Source of the DNA: Streptomyces caeruleatus
Lineage (GTDB): Bacteria; Actinomycetota; Actinomycetes; Streptomycetales; Streptomycetaceae
Length of the DNA stretch: 64,000 nt
Direction of reading: 5' to 3'
Assembly (NCBI RefSeq): GCF_001514235.1
Contig: NZ_KQ948924.1
Span: 999,832 to 1,063,831, forward strand
Of the stretch, positions 53,347-62,196 are shown in pieces; position 1 is the first letter of the stretch; each line of letters opens with the position of its first letter. Below the pieces are notes generated by a model that saw only the letters and a program-made list of their open reading frames with translations, had not been told where the DNA came from and did not search any database. A program made the position numbers and the translations under genes.

Positions 53347-56165
53347 GACTCCCCCCGAAGCGACACGAGGTCGGACAGCTCACGGTTGGTCAGTTCCGTG
53401 AGGGCCGATTCGCCGGAGCCCAGGATCGCGTCGGCCAGGGCCCGTTTGGATTCCAGCATGTCCGCGATGCGGTCCTCGACCGTGCCCTCGGTGATGAGGC
53501 GGTGGACCTGGACGGGCTGGGTCTGGCCGATGCGGTAGGCGCGGTCGGTGGCCTGTTCCTCGACGGCCGGGTTCCACCAGCGGTCGAAGTGGACGACGTG
53601 GCCCGCGCGGGTCAGGTTCAGGCCGGTGCCGGCCGCCTTCAGGGAGAGGACGAGGACCGGGGTCGCGCCGCTCTGGAAGCGGTCCACCATGCGTTCGCGT
53701 TCCGGGACCGGGGTGCCGCCGTGGAGCAGGTCCACCGGGACCGCCCGCCCCGCGAGGTGGGCCGTGATCAGCCGGGCCATCCCCACGTACTGCGTGAAGA
53801 CCAACGCCGAGCCGTCCTCCGCCAACAAGGTGTCCAGCAGTTCGTCGAGCAGCGTCAGCTTGCCGGAGCGGGCGGCCAGTCGCTCGGTCGGTTCCGCGGT
53901 CTCCTCCTTCAGGTACAGCGCGGGGTGGTCGCAGATCTGCTTCAGGGAGGTAAGGAGCTTCAGGACCAGGCCGCGGCGCGCGATGCCGTCCGCCGTCTCG
54001 ATGGCGTACATCGACTCACGCACCACCGCCTCGTAGAGCGCGGCCTGTTCACGGGAGAGCGGGACCGGGTGGTCCGTCTCCGTCTTGGGCGGCAGTTCGG
54101 GGACGATGCCGGGGTCGGACTTCTTGCGGCGCAGGAGGAAGGGCCTCACCAGGCGGGCCAGCCGGTCCACCGCCTCCTCGTCCTCGCCGTTCTCCACCGC
54201 GCGCGCGTGCCGGGCGCGGAAGGACTTGAGCGGGCCGAGCAGACCCGGTGTCGTCCAGTCGAGCAGTGCCCAGAGCTCGGAGAGGTTGTTCTCGACCGGT
54301 GTGCCGGTCAGGGCCACGCGCGCGGGCGTCGGGATGGTGCGCAGGGCCTTCGCCGTGGCCGAGTACGGGTTCTTCACGTGCTGTGCCTCGTCGGCGACGA
54401 CCATGCCCCAGGTGTGCTGGGCCAGCGTCGGGGCCGCCGAGCGCATCGTGCCGTACGTCGTCAGGACGAAGCCGCCGTCCAGGTCCTCCAGGGTGCGGTC
54501 CGGGCCGTGGAAGCGGCGGACGGGGACGCCGGGTGCGAAACGGGTGATCTCCCGCTGCCAGTTGCCGAGGAGCGAGGCCGGGCAGACCACCAGGGTCGGG
54601 GCCGTCCTGGCGCGCTTCAGGTGCAGGGCGATGACCGTGATCGTCTTGCCGAGGCCCATGTCGTCGGCGAGGCAGCCGCCGAGCCCCAGGGACGTCATGA
54701 GGTCCAGCCAGGCCAGGCCCCGGAGTTGGTAGTCCCGCAGCGTCGCCTTCAGTCCCGGCGGTGGATCGGCGGGGCGCACGCCCACCGTCAGTCGGTCGCG
54801 CAGGGCGGCCAGCGCGCCCACCGGCACCGCCTCGACCGTCTCGCCGTCGACCTCCGCGCTGCCGGTGAGGGCGACGGACAGCGCGTCGACCGGGTCGAGC
54901 AGGCCCAGTTCGCGCTTGCGGGCCTTGCGGACGAGGGCGGGGTCGACCAGCACCCAGCTGTCCCGCAGCCGGACGACCGGGCGGTGCGCCTCGGCGAGCG
55001 CGTCCATCTCGGACTCGGCGAGCGGGTCGCCGCCGATCGCCAACTGCCAGCGGAACTGGAGCAGTTCCTCGCTCTCGAAGAACCCGGTGCCGTCGGTCGC
55101 CGAGCCCGGCGCGGGCCGTACGATCGCGGCCGCGCTGAGGTCCTGCGCCAGGTCCCGGGGCCAGTGCACCGCCACCCCGGCCGCCGCGAGCCGGGTCGTG
55201 GCCACGCCCAGCAGATCGCCCAACTCCTCGTCGGACAGCGCCAGTACGTCGGGCACGTCCTGCTCGGAGAGCCGGTCGAGCGGTGCCCACACCCGGGCGG
55301 CGCGCCGCACCGCGAGGGCCGCGTCCACCCGCGCGCGTGGCCCGAAGGCCGCGTCGGCCTCGCCGGACCAGAGGGCGGCCGCGTCGGCCACCAGCGTGGG
55401 GTCGGCGAGGCTGTGCACCTGGACGATCGCCGCGCCCGCGCTGCGCGCGCCGGCACCGGTGTCGTCGAAGAGGTCGTAGGCCGACAGGTCGAGGCGGAGT
55501 GAGACCCGTACGCCCGCGTCCATGCCGGCGGCGACCTCGGCCGCCCAGTCGTGGGCGTCGGGCAGCCGCTGGGCCTCGCGCGCGGCGAAGGGCTTTCCCG
55601 AGGCGTGCGGTGCGGCGGGGGTGCGGGGCAGGGTGTCCGCGACCGCGTCCAGGAAGGACCGCATCAGGGCCTCGGGCTCGGGCAGCCGCAGCGGGCCGGG
55701 GCCGGGCAGGGGGACCGCATGGCCTTCGTGGGGCAGGGCGGCGGCGACCGCTCGCAGGTGGGCGATGTCGTCCGGGTCGAGCGGCCCGGCCCGCCAGGCG
55801 TCGTACCCACCGGGTGTCAGACCGGGCAGCAGCCGGCCTCGCGCGGTGAGCCGCAGCGCGTGCAGGGCGGCCGCGCCCCAGCAGGCGGTGGCGGGGTGGG
55901 CGGCCGGATCGCGCCGGGCCCGCACGAGCAGCGGCAGGGCCTCGGCGAGCGGCAACGACAGCGCGGGGGTGGTCCGGCGGCGGACTGCGGCCCCATGGGG
56001 TCGTACGACGGTGAGCTCGGTGTCCTCGGCGGGCAGTGGGCCGCCGTCCGGGTCCCAGAAGGCGATCCGCCCCTCGCGCGGGAGGGACGCGGGGAGGAAG
56101 ACGGCGGCGAGCCGCACGGGGACGGCGTCCCTCGCGCCCTCGGCCGTCGCGATGCTGTTGCCCAT
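53343..56165 (-). CDS. SNF2-family DEAD/DEAH helicase
   Basis: 940 residues from ATG at 56165 (GGGAGG upstream); an ATG 34 codons earlier is possible but has no ribosome site. An N-terminal SNF2-associated domain (about 1-470) precedes the ATPase: motif I LADDMGLGKT (about 500), motif II DEAQH (about 590), LTGTPVENNLSELWALLD, motif V ALVFTQYVGMARLI and motif VI DRAYRIGQTQPVQVHRL (about 880). It is a DNA translocase. It is translationally coupled to the SWIM-protein gene downstream, as in many streptomycetes. Confidence 0.94.
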   Translation of the reverse strand: MGNSIATAEGARDAVPVRLAAVFLPASLPREGRIAFWDPDGGPLPAEDTELTVVRPHGAAVRRRTTPALSLPLAEALPLLVRARRDPAAHPATACWGAAALHALRLTARGRLLPGLTPGGYDAWRAGPLDPDDIAHLRAVAAALPHEGHAVPLPGPGPLRLPEPEALMRSFLDAVADTLPRTPAAPHASGKPFAAREAQRLPDAHDWAAEVAAGMDAGVRVSLRLDLSAYDLFDDTGAGARSAGAAIVQVHSLADPTLVADAAALWSGEADAAFGPRARVDAALAVRRAARVWAPLDRLSEQDVPDVLALSDEELGDLLGVATTRLAAAGVAVHWPRDLAQDLSAAAIVRPAPGSATDGTGFFESEELLQFRWQLAIGGDPLAESEMDALAEAHRPVVRLRDSWVLVDPALVRKARKRELGLLDPVDALSVALTGSAEVDGETVEAVPVGALAALRDRLTVGVRPADPPPGLKATLRDYQLRGLAWLDLMTSLGLGGCLADDMGLGKTITVIALHLKRARTAPTLVVCPASLLGNWQREITRFAPGVPVRRFHGPDRTLEDLDGGFVLTTYGTMRSAAPTLAQHTWGMVVADEAQHVKNPYSATAKALRTIPTPARVALTGTPVENNLSELWALLDWTTPGLLGPLKSFRARHARAVENGEDEEAVDRLARLVRPFLLRRKKSDPGIVPELPPKTETDHPVPLSREQAALYEAVVRESMYAIETADGIARRGLVLKLLTSLKQICDHPALYLKEETAEPTERLAARSGKLTLLDELLDTLLAEDGSALVFTQYVGMARLITAHLAGRAVPVDLLHGGTPVPERERMVDRFQSGATPVLVLSLKAAGTGLNLTRAGHVVHFDRWWNPAVEEQATDRAYRIGQTQPVQVHRLITEGTVEDRIADMLESKRALADAILGSGESALTELTNRELSDLVSLRGES

Positions 56166-56274
56166 ACGTCCTGTCACCTCCCGCCCTTGAGTCGGATCAA
56201 CCGTCTTCGACTCTACGGGCGGGGTCTGACAATCGGCCCCGGCGACCGGCTCGGGCCGGTCACTCACGGCGTGA

Positions 56275-56856
56275 TCAGGGAACCGTGCGCGAGACGACGT
56301 ACACGAACGGGTTGTCCGGGTCGGACATGTTCATGACGACGTCTTGGGTGGGCGCGGGGTTCTTCTGCTTGTGGGTGAAGCCGTACCACGGGCCTGGTCC
56401 GCTGAAGTCCCAGCCGGTGATCTTCTGGTCGCGGGCGCTGATGGTGATGGCGTCCCGCTTCAGGTCGTCCCGGCTGACGCCCATCGTGTCGAAGAACCAG
56501 TCCAGGTTCTTGTCGGCCGTCTGGAACTGGACGTAGAGACGGCTGGTCTTCCAGTTGTTCGTCTCGTAGTACGCGAGGTTGTACGAATAGTCCGGGACCG
56601 GGACCTGGTACAGGCGGCGCTGGATCCGCGACGGCCAGTGCGGAACGAGCCCGGTCGCCGAGTACTTCTCCTCCTTGTCCTTGCCGCTGTCGCGGCTCTG
56701 GTTGGCGGAGATCACCAGGTAGCCGGCGGGGACGCCGATGAGCAGCACGATGATGAGCAGGGTGAGCGCCCGGCGGCGGATCATGTGGCGGCGGTCCTCG
56801 GGCGGCTGCTGCGGCTCGTCCGGGGAGTCGGCCTGGCGGGGTACGGACACGGTCAC
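56275..56856 (-). CDS. Single-span membrane protein of unknown function
   Basis: 193 residues from GTG at 56856 (CAGGGA upstream); GTGA overlaps the stop of the ROK kinase gene. A short cytoplasmic leader with PDEPQQPPEDRR precedes a membrane helix (about 28-48, LTLLIIVLLIGVPAGYLVIS). The outer domain contains YNLAYYETNNWKTSRLYVQF and a GPGPWYGFTHKQKNPAPTQ segment. No known family was recognised. Translational coupling to the kinase suggests related expression, not necessarily function. Confidence 0.75.
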   Translation of the reverse strand: MTVSVPRQADSPDEPQQPPEDRRHMIRRRALTLLIIVLLIGVPAGYLVISANQSRDSGKDKEEKYSATGLVPHWPSRIQRRLYQVPVPDYSYNLAYYETNNWKTSRLYVQFQTADKNLDWFFDTMGVSRDDLKRDAITISARDQKITGWDFSGPGPWYGFTHKQKNPAPTQDVVMNMSDPDNPFVYVVSRTVP

Positions 56857-58004
56857 GCCGATCCCTGCGACGACGACCGGCGGGACTCGGCGAACCGCGC
56901 GTAGCGTTCGTAGCGCTCGACGCGGCGGCGGTTGGCGCGCCGGAAGCGACGGGCGACCAGGCGGGCCAGGTCGGCAGCGCCGACCATGCCGGCCTCGGGG
57001 CCGAGCTGGGCGCGGGTGATGCGGGCCTCCGGGCGGTAGCCGCGGCCGGTGAGGTGGCGCTTGAAGGCGTCCCGCGCGGGGCCGATCAGCAGGTCGTCGG
57101 CGGCCGAGACACCGCCGCCGATCACGAAGCAGGACGGGTCCAGGGCGGCCGCGAGGTTGGCGATGCCGACGCCGAGCCACTGGCCGATGTCCTGGAGCAG
57201 CTCGATGCACATGGCGTCGCCGTCGCGGGCCAGCTCGGTGATCATCGGGCCGGTGATGTCGCCGATGTTCCCGTTGACGTGCTCGATGATCCCGTAGGCC
57301 ACCGGCGAGTCGGCGGCGGCCAGTTCGCGGGCCTCTCTGACCAGTGCGTTGCCCGAGCTGTACTGCTCCCAGCAGCCGCGGTTGCCGCACGGGCAGCGGT
57401 GGCCGCCGGGCACGACCTGCATATGGCCGAACTCGCCGGCGACGCCGTACTTGCCGCGCTTGACCTGCCCGTCCTCCAGGATCGCGCCGCCGATGCCGGT
57501 GCCCAGCGTGATCATGACGAGGTGGTCCTCGCCGCGGCCGGCGCCGAAGCGCCACTCGGCCCAGGCGGCGGAGTTGGCGTCGTTGTCGACCAGCACGGGC
57601 ACCGCGAGCCGTCCGGCGAGGCGGTCCCTGAGGGGCTCGTTGCGCCAGGACAGGTGGGGCGCGAACAGGACGCGGTTGCGCTCGGCGTCGACCCAGCCTG
57701 CCGCGCCGATGCCGACGGCGTGCACGTCGTGCCGGTCGGACAGGTCCAGGACCAGCTCGACGATCGTGTCCTCGACGACCTTCGGGCTCTTGGACTTGTC
57801 CGGGGTCTCCGTGCGGAGCCTCTCCAGGATGTTGCCGTCGGCGTCTACGACGCCCGCCATGACCTTGGTGCCGCCGATGTCGATCCCGACGGTGGGCACC
57901 CGGGGTGCGGTCAGGTGTGAGCGGCGCTCCCGGGGTCCCACGGTGCGGAGCACGGGGGCTCGCCGGGAGCCGATCGGGGCGGTGAAGTCGCGGTAGGTGC
58001 TCAT
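56853..58004 (-). CDS. ROK-family sugar kinase (glucokinase-like)
   Basis: 383 residues. After a 38-residue basic N-terminal extension (MSTYRDFTAPIGSRRAPVLR) comes the ATP-binding phosphate-1 motif GIDIGGTKVMAGVVD. ITLGTGIGGAI marks phosphate-2, GEFGHMQV the catalytic region, and CPCGNRGCWEQYSSG the zinc-binding ROK signature. It phosphorylates a hexose such as glucose in the cytoplasm. No HTH is present, so it is an enzyme and not a ROK repressor. An operator for the neighbouring GntR regulator lies 75 nt upstream, so it may belong to that regulon. Confidence 0.93.
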   Translation of the reverse strand: MSTYRDFTAPIGSRRAPVLRTVGPRERRSHLTAPRVPTVGIDIGGTKVMAGVVDADGNILERLRTETPDKSKSPKVVEDTIVELVLDLSDRHDVHAVGIGAAGWVDAERNRVLFAPHLSWRNEPLRDRLAGRLAVPVLVDNDANSAAWAEWRFGAGRGEDHLVMITLGTGIGGAILEDGQVKRGKYGVAGEFGHMQVVPGGHRCPCGNRGCWEQYSSGNALVREARELAAADSPVAYGIIEHVNGNIGDITGPMITELARDGDAMCIELLQDIGQWLGVGIANLAAALDPSCFVIGGGVSAADDLLIGPARDAFKRHLTGRGYRPEARITRAQLGPEAGMVGAADLARLVARRFRRANRRRVERYERYARFAESRRSSSQGSA

Positions 58005-58078
58005 CAGGCCCGATTCTGCCGCACGCTCACACCGGGTGCCGAACGGGGCGGCAAAGGGCGGCGCGCGTCACAGCATTT

Positions 58079-58088
58079 TGTCTGGACA
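58079..58088. promoter_or_regulatory. Candidate GntR operator upstream of ROK kinase
   Basis: TGTCTGGACA within TTTTGTCTGGACATTACG: one substitution from the perfect palindrome at 58960. It is 75 nt upstream of the kinase start and 57 nt downstream of the GntR stop. Confidence 0.6.
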
Positions 58089-58144
58089 TTACGACCAGCG
58101 CGCGTTCCGGCCCCCGCCCGCTCAGGTTCGTACGGCAGTGACGC

Positions 58145-58909
58145 TCACGGCCGTACGAGAAGCTGGAACTCGAAGGAGTACCGGGTCGGGCGATAGGTGT
58201 GGGTGCCGTACTCGACCGCCCGGCCGGTGTCGTCGAAGGTCACGCGCTGCATGGTGAGGAGCGGGGCGCCCTCCTCCTCGGCGAGCCGCTCGGCCTCGGC
58301 GGCGGTGGCGGCGCGCGCGCCGATGGTCTGCCGGGCGCTGTGCAGGGTGATGCCGGCGGCGCGCATCAGCCGGTAGAGGCCGGTGGCCTCCAACTGTGCG
58401 GTGTCCACGTCGATCAGGGCGGGCGGCAGGAAGTTGCACAGGTACGCCATCGGCTCACCGTGCGCGAGGCGCAGCCGCTCGATCCGGTGCACGTCACTGT
58501 CCTCGGCGACCCCGAGCGCGGCCGCGACCTCGGCGGACGCCGGGACGACGGTGTTGACGATCACCTTGGTGGCCGGGCGCTGACCGGCCGACTCCAGGTC
58601 GTCGTAGAGGCTGCTGAGCTCCAGCGGGCGCTTGACCTGGCTGTGCACGACCTGCGTACCCACGCCTCGACGGCGTACCAGCAGACCCTTGTCGACCAGT
58701 GACTGGATGGCCTGGCGGACGGTCGGCCGGGACAGGCCGAGGCGGGCTGCGAGTTCGATCTCGTTGCCCAGCAGGCTGCCGGGGGTGAGAGCTCCGTGCT
58801 CGATCGCGGCTTCGAGCTGCTGGGACAGCTGGAAGTACAAGGGCACCGGACTGCTCCGGTCCACACTGAGCTCGAGTTCCACGGTCGGGTCCACTTCTGG
58901 TTTCGGCAC
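58145..58909 (-). CDS. GntR-family regulator with UTRA effector domain (HutC subfamily)
   Basis: 254 residues. The N-terminal winged HTH is complete (LYFQLSQQLEAAIEHG, LGNEIELAARLGLSRPTVRQAIQSLVDKGLLVRRRGVGTQV). The C-terminal UTRA domain (RPLELSSLYDDLESAG, YLCNFLPPALIDVD, YGTHTYRPTRYSFEFQLLV) binds a small effector, often a sugar phosphate. It is divergent from the Gfo/Idh dehydrogenase gene and just upstream of the ROK kinase in the same direction. Matching palindromes in both intergenic regions point to one small sugar regulon. Confidence 0.93.
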   Translation of the reverse strand: MPKPEVDPTVELELSVDRSSPVPLYFQLSQQLEAAIEHGALTPGSLLGNEIELAARLGLSRPTVRQAIQSLVDKGLLVRRRGVGTQVVHSQVKRPLELSSLYDDLESAGQRPATKVIVNTVVPASAEVAAALGVAEDSDVHRIERLRLAHGEPMAYLCNFLPPALIDVDTAQLEATGLYRLMRAAGITLHSARQTIGARAATAAEAERLAEEEGAPLLTMQRVTFDDTGRAVEYGTHTYRPTRYSFEFQLLVRP

Positions 58910-58959
58910 GGCCTGACTGTAGCTCTACGCGTTGTTGACGGGAAGTCGTGTAGTTCGAT

Positions 58960-58969
58960 TGTCCGGACA
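58960..58969. promoter_or_regulatory. Candidate GntR operator between GntR and dehydrogenase genes
   Basis: TGTCCGGACA, a perfect 10-bp palindrome flanked by GATT and TTTG. It is 51 nt upstream of the GntR start and 43 nt upstream of the dehydrogenase start, so it can control both. Confidence 0.65.
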
Positions 58970-59011
58970 TTTGCATTGACAGCGTGCACACTGAACCCGC
59001 ACTTTGTTTCC

Positions 59012-60034
59012 ATGCGCATCGGGGTCATCGGTACGGGCCGCATCGGCACGATTCACGCCAACACGCTCAGCCGGCACCGCGACGTAGGCTCGCTGATCCT
59101 CACGGACGCGGACGTCGCGCGGGCCCAGGAGCTGGCACACCGGCTGGGGGAGACAGCCGCGCCGGGGGTGGACGAGATCTTCCGGTGGGGCGTGGACGCG
59201 GTGGTGATCACGACGGCGACGTCGGCCCACGCCGAACTGATCGGTCGGGCAGCAAGGTCGGGCCTGCCCGTCTTCTGCGAGAAACCGATCGCACTCGATC
59301 TGCCGGGCACGTTGCACGCGATCGGCGAGGTGGAGACGGCCGGCACGATCCTCCAGATGGGCTTCCAGCGCCGCTTCGACGCGGGGTACGTCGGCGCGCG
59401 CGAGGCGGTACGGTCCGGGCGGCTCGGGCGGCTGCACACCGTCCGGGCGCTGACCAGCGACCAGTCGCCGCCGTCGGCCGCGTGGCTGCCGCTGTCCGGC
59501 GGGCTGTACCGGGACACGCTGATCCACGACTTCGACGTGCTGCGCTGGGTGACCGGGCACGAGATCGTCGACGTCTACGCGGCCGGTTCGGACGCCGGGC
59601 CCGCGATGTTCCGTGCGGCGGGCGACGTCGACACGGCCGCGGCGGTGCTCACGCTGGACGACGGCACGCTCGCCACGGCCACGGCGACGCGGCTGAACGG
59701 GGCCGGGTACGACGTGCGCATGGAGCTGGCCGGGGAGTCGGACCAGATCGTGGTGGGCCTGGACGACCGTACGCCGATCGCGTCCACCGAACCGACCGGG
59801 CCGCCCGCGGCGGACAAGCCGTGGTCCGGGTTCCTGGAGCGGTTCGGGCCGGCGTACGAGGCGGAGCTGAACGCCTTCGTGGAGGTGGTGCGCGGCGAGC
59901 GGGCCAACCCCTGCGACGGGCGCGAGGCCCTCCAGGCCCTGCGGGTCGCGGAAGCGTGCGAACTGTCGCGGCGGGAGCGAAGACCGGTCGCACTCGCGGA
60001 ACTCCTGGGCGGGAATTCGGCTGCGGCTCTGTGA
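59012..60034 (+). CDS. Gfo/Idh/MocA-family dehydrogenase (myo-inositol 2-dehydrogenase-like)
   Basis: 340 residues from ATG at 59012. The NAD-binding motif GVIGTGRIGTIHANTL, the catalytic-loop EKPIALDLPGT (Lys) and the block LIHDFDVLRWVTG (Asp and His positions) match inositol dehydrogenases. There is no purine-rich ribosome site before the ATG and TTGACA lies about 30 nt upstream, so the transcript may be leaderless. It oxidises a cyclitol or sugar with NAD. The adjacent GntR and ROK genes suggest a shared sugar pathway. Confidence 0.92.
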   Translation: MRIGVIGTGRIGTIHANTLSRHRDVGSLILTDADVARAQELAHRLGETAAPGVDEIFRWGVDAVVITTATSAHAELIGRAARSGLPVFCEKPIALDLPGTLHAIGEVETAGTILQMGFQRRFDAGYVGAREAVRSGRLGRLHTVRALTSDQSPPSAAWLPLSGGLYRDTLIHDFDVLRWVTGHEIVDVYAAGSDAGPAMFRAAGDVDTAAAVLTLDDGTLATATATRLNGAGYDVRMELAGESDQIVVGLDDRTPIASTEPTGPPAADKPWSGFLERFGPAYEAELNAFVEVVRGERANPCDGREALQALRVAEACELSRRERRPVALAELLGGNSAAAL

Positions 60035-60120
60035 CGGCGGTGAGCAACGCACCCGCACGCCCCGACCCCGCCCCCGCCCCCGCTCCCCGTGACAGCCGGA
60101 GGGACCTCGACAGCCGCCCA

Positions 60121-61305
60121 CTACCAGCGCACCGGCAGGCTCCGCACCCCGCGCATCAGCGGGCCGGGGAGCCAGTCGCCCGGCGTCCCGTCCAGGGCGA
60201 GGTCCGGGGCCCGGTCCAGCAGGGACCGGATCGCCGTGCCGGCCTCCAGGCGGGCCAGGGGTGCGCCCAGGCAGTAGTGGATGCCGTGGCCGAAGGCGAG
60301 GTGGCCGCGGGCGTCGCGGCGGATGTCGAAGCGGTCCGGGGCCGGGAAGCGGGCCCCGTCGCGGTCGGCGGCGGTGAGGCCGACCATCACCGCGTCGCCC
60401 TGCGCGATCGGCACCCCGGCGATCTCCAGCGGCTCCGCGGCGAACCGGAACGTCGCGTTCTCCACCGGGCCCTCGTAGCGCAGCGCCTCCTCGATCGCGC
60501 CGTCGAGGAGGGTCATGTCGGCGCGCAGGGCGGCCAGTTGGTCCGGGTGCGTCAGCAGGGCGTGGACGGCGTTGGCGATGAGGTTGACCGTGGTCTCGTG
60601 GCCGGCGATGAGCAGGATGAAGGCCATGCCCCGCAGTTCCTGCGGAGAGAGCCGGTCGCCGTCCTCGGCGGTGGTGCGGATGAGCTCGCTGAGCAGGTCG
60701 GCGCTCGGGCCGGCGCGACGCTTGTCCTCGATGAGCTCGGTGAGGTACTCGGCGAGGCGGACGAACGCGTCGTGTTCGCTCTCGGCACTGGTCGGCGCGA
60801 CGGCCTCCGTGGACAGCTTGCGGAACTCCGTGCGGTCCATCTCGGGCACGCCCAGCAGTTCACAGATCACGGTGATGGGCAGCGGATAGGCGAACGAGTC
60901 GACCAGGTCGGCCCGGCCGTGCGGCAGCATCGCGTCGAGCAGTCCGTCGGTGATCTGCCGGATCCTCGGCCGGAGTTCCTCGACGCGCCGCATCGTGAAC
61001 GCGCGTGTGATGAGGCCGCGCAGGCGGGTGTGCTGGGGCGGGTCGGCGACCAGCAGATACTTCCCGATCAACTGCTCGTCGAGGAAGGTCACCCCGATCT
61101 TGCTGCCGTCCTTGGCCAGCCGCGGGTCGGCGAGCGCCGCACGCGCCTCCTCGTACCCCACGACGAGCCAGGTCTCATGGTGCTCGTCCGGCACCGGCAG
61201 CCGCACCCGGTGCACCGGCCCGGCTTCGCGCAGCCGCGCGTACACGGGATGCGGGTCGGTTCGGAACCCCTCCCCGAACTCCCCCAGGTCGATCACTTCC
61301 GCCAT
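60121..61305 (-). CDS. Cytochrome P450 (CYP107-like)
   Basis: 394 residues from ATG at 61305 (GGAGGGGGGAG upstream). The I-helix oxygen-activation motif AGHETT, the K-helix region EEALRYEGPVENATFRFA with the ExxR glutamate/arginine, and the haem loop FGHGIHYCLGAPLARLE with the axial Cys are all present. It is a soluble bacterial class I P450 needing a ferredoxin partner, none of which is encoded nearby. It lies 78 nt after the response-regulator gene. The substrate is unknown. Confidence 0.93.
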   Translation of the reverse strand: MAEVIDLGEFGEGFRTDPHPVYARLREAGPVHRVRLPVPDEHHETWLVVGYEEARAALADPRLAKDGSKIGVTFLDEQLIGKYLLVADPPQHTRLRGLITRAFTMRRVEELRPRIRQITDGLLDAMLPHGRADLVDSFAYPLPITVICELLGVPEMDRTEFRKLSTEAVAPTSAESEHDAFVRLAEYLTELIEDKRRAGPSADLLSELIRTTAEDGDRLSPQELRGMAFILLIAGHETTVNLIANAVHALLTHPDQLAALRADMTLLDGAIEEALRYEGPVENATFRFAAEPLEIAGVPIAQGDAVMVGLTAADRDGARFPAPDRFDIRRDARGHLAFGHGIHYCLGAPLARLEAGTAIRSLLDRAPDLALDGTPGDWLPGPLMRGVRSLPVRW

Positions 61306-61383
61306 GACGCTCCCCCCTCCCACCGCACTCCCCCACCCACCAAACTCCCCTCCCGCCAACTCGACAACGCGCGGGAGCGGCGA

Positions 61384-62064
61384 CTAGTGCCCGTCCTCCT
61401 CCAGTTCCTCCAGAAGTCCCGCGTCGTACGCCAACAGGGCGATCTGCACACGGTTGTTGAGGTCGAGCTTGGCCAGGACGCGGGAGACATGGGTCTTCAC
61501 GGTGGCGACGCTCATGAAGAGCACCGCCGCGATCTCGGCGTTGGCCAGACCCCGGCCCACCGCGACGGCGACCTCCCGCTCACGGTCGTTGAGGGCGGCG
61601 AGCCGCCCACGCGCGCGTGCCCGTCGGGTGTCGGCGGCGGTGCCTGCCGCGTGGTCCATCAACTGGCGGGTCACGGTGGGCGACAGGACCGGGTCCCCGG
61701 CCGCCACCCGGCGCACCGCGTCGACGATCTCGGCGGGCGGGGTGTCCTTGAGCACGAACCCGGCGGCGCCTGCCCGCAGGGCGCGCAGCACCAGTTCGTC
61801 GGCGTGGAAGGTGGTCAGCAGCACGACCTGCGGGGCGTCCTTCCTGCCGCGCAGCCGCTCCGTGGCGGTCAGTCCGTCGACCGACGGCATCCGGATGTCC
61901 ATCAGGACCACGTCGGGCCTGGTGCGGTCGACCAGCGGCTCGACCTCGCCGCCGTCGGCCGCCTCGCCGACGATCTCGATGTCCTCGGCGCCGCCCAGCA
62001 TGAAGGACAGCCCTGCCCTGACCAACGGGTCGTCGTCGACGAGGAGGAGTCTGATCGCAGTCAT
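61384..62064 (-). CDS. NarL/LuxR-type two-component response regulator
   Basis: 226 residues from ATG at 62064. The receiver domain has the acidic pocket LLLVDDDPL and the phosphorylated Asp in DVVLMDIRMP, with the switch Thr in LLTTFHADE and Lys in FVLKD. The C-terminal LuxR HTH follows (LNDREREVAVAVGRGLANAEIAAVLF, VKTHVSRVLAKL). The cognate kinase gene lies 132 nt upstream. Targets may include the adjacent P450; that is inference. Confidence 0.94.
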   Translation of the reverse strand: MTAIRLLLVDDDPLVRAGLSFMLGGAEDIEIVGEAADGGEVEPLVDRTRPDVVLMDIRMPSVDGLTATERLRGRKDAPQVVLLTTFHADELVLRALRAGAAGFVLKDTPPAEIVDAVRRVAAGDPVLSPTVTRQLMDHAAGTAADTRRARARGRLAALNDREREVAVAVGRGLANAEIAAVLFMSVATVKTHVSRVLAKLDLNNRVQIALLAYDAGLLEELEEDGH

Positions 62065-62196
62065 GTGGCTTACGTAATCACGGTTGTACTCGGCGGCGGG
62101 GCCGGACGACGCGGAGCCCCGTGGGGAACGCGGCGGGAGCCGCAACGGCGTGCGCCGGGGCGCCCGTTGACCTCCCCGCTCCCCAACCGACGGACG

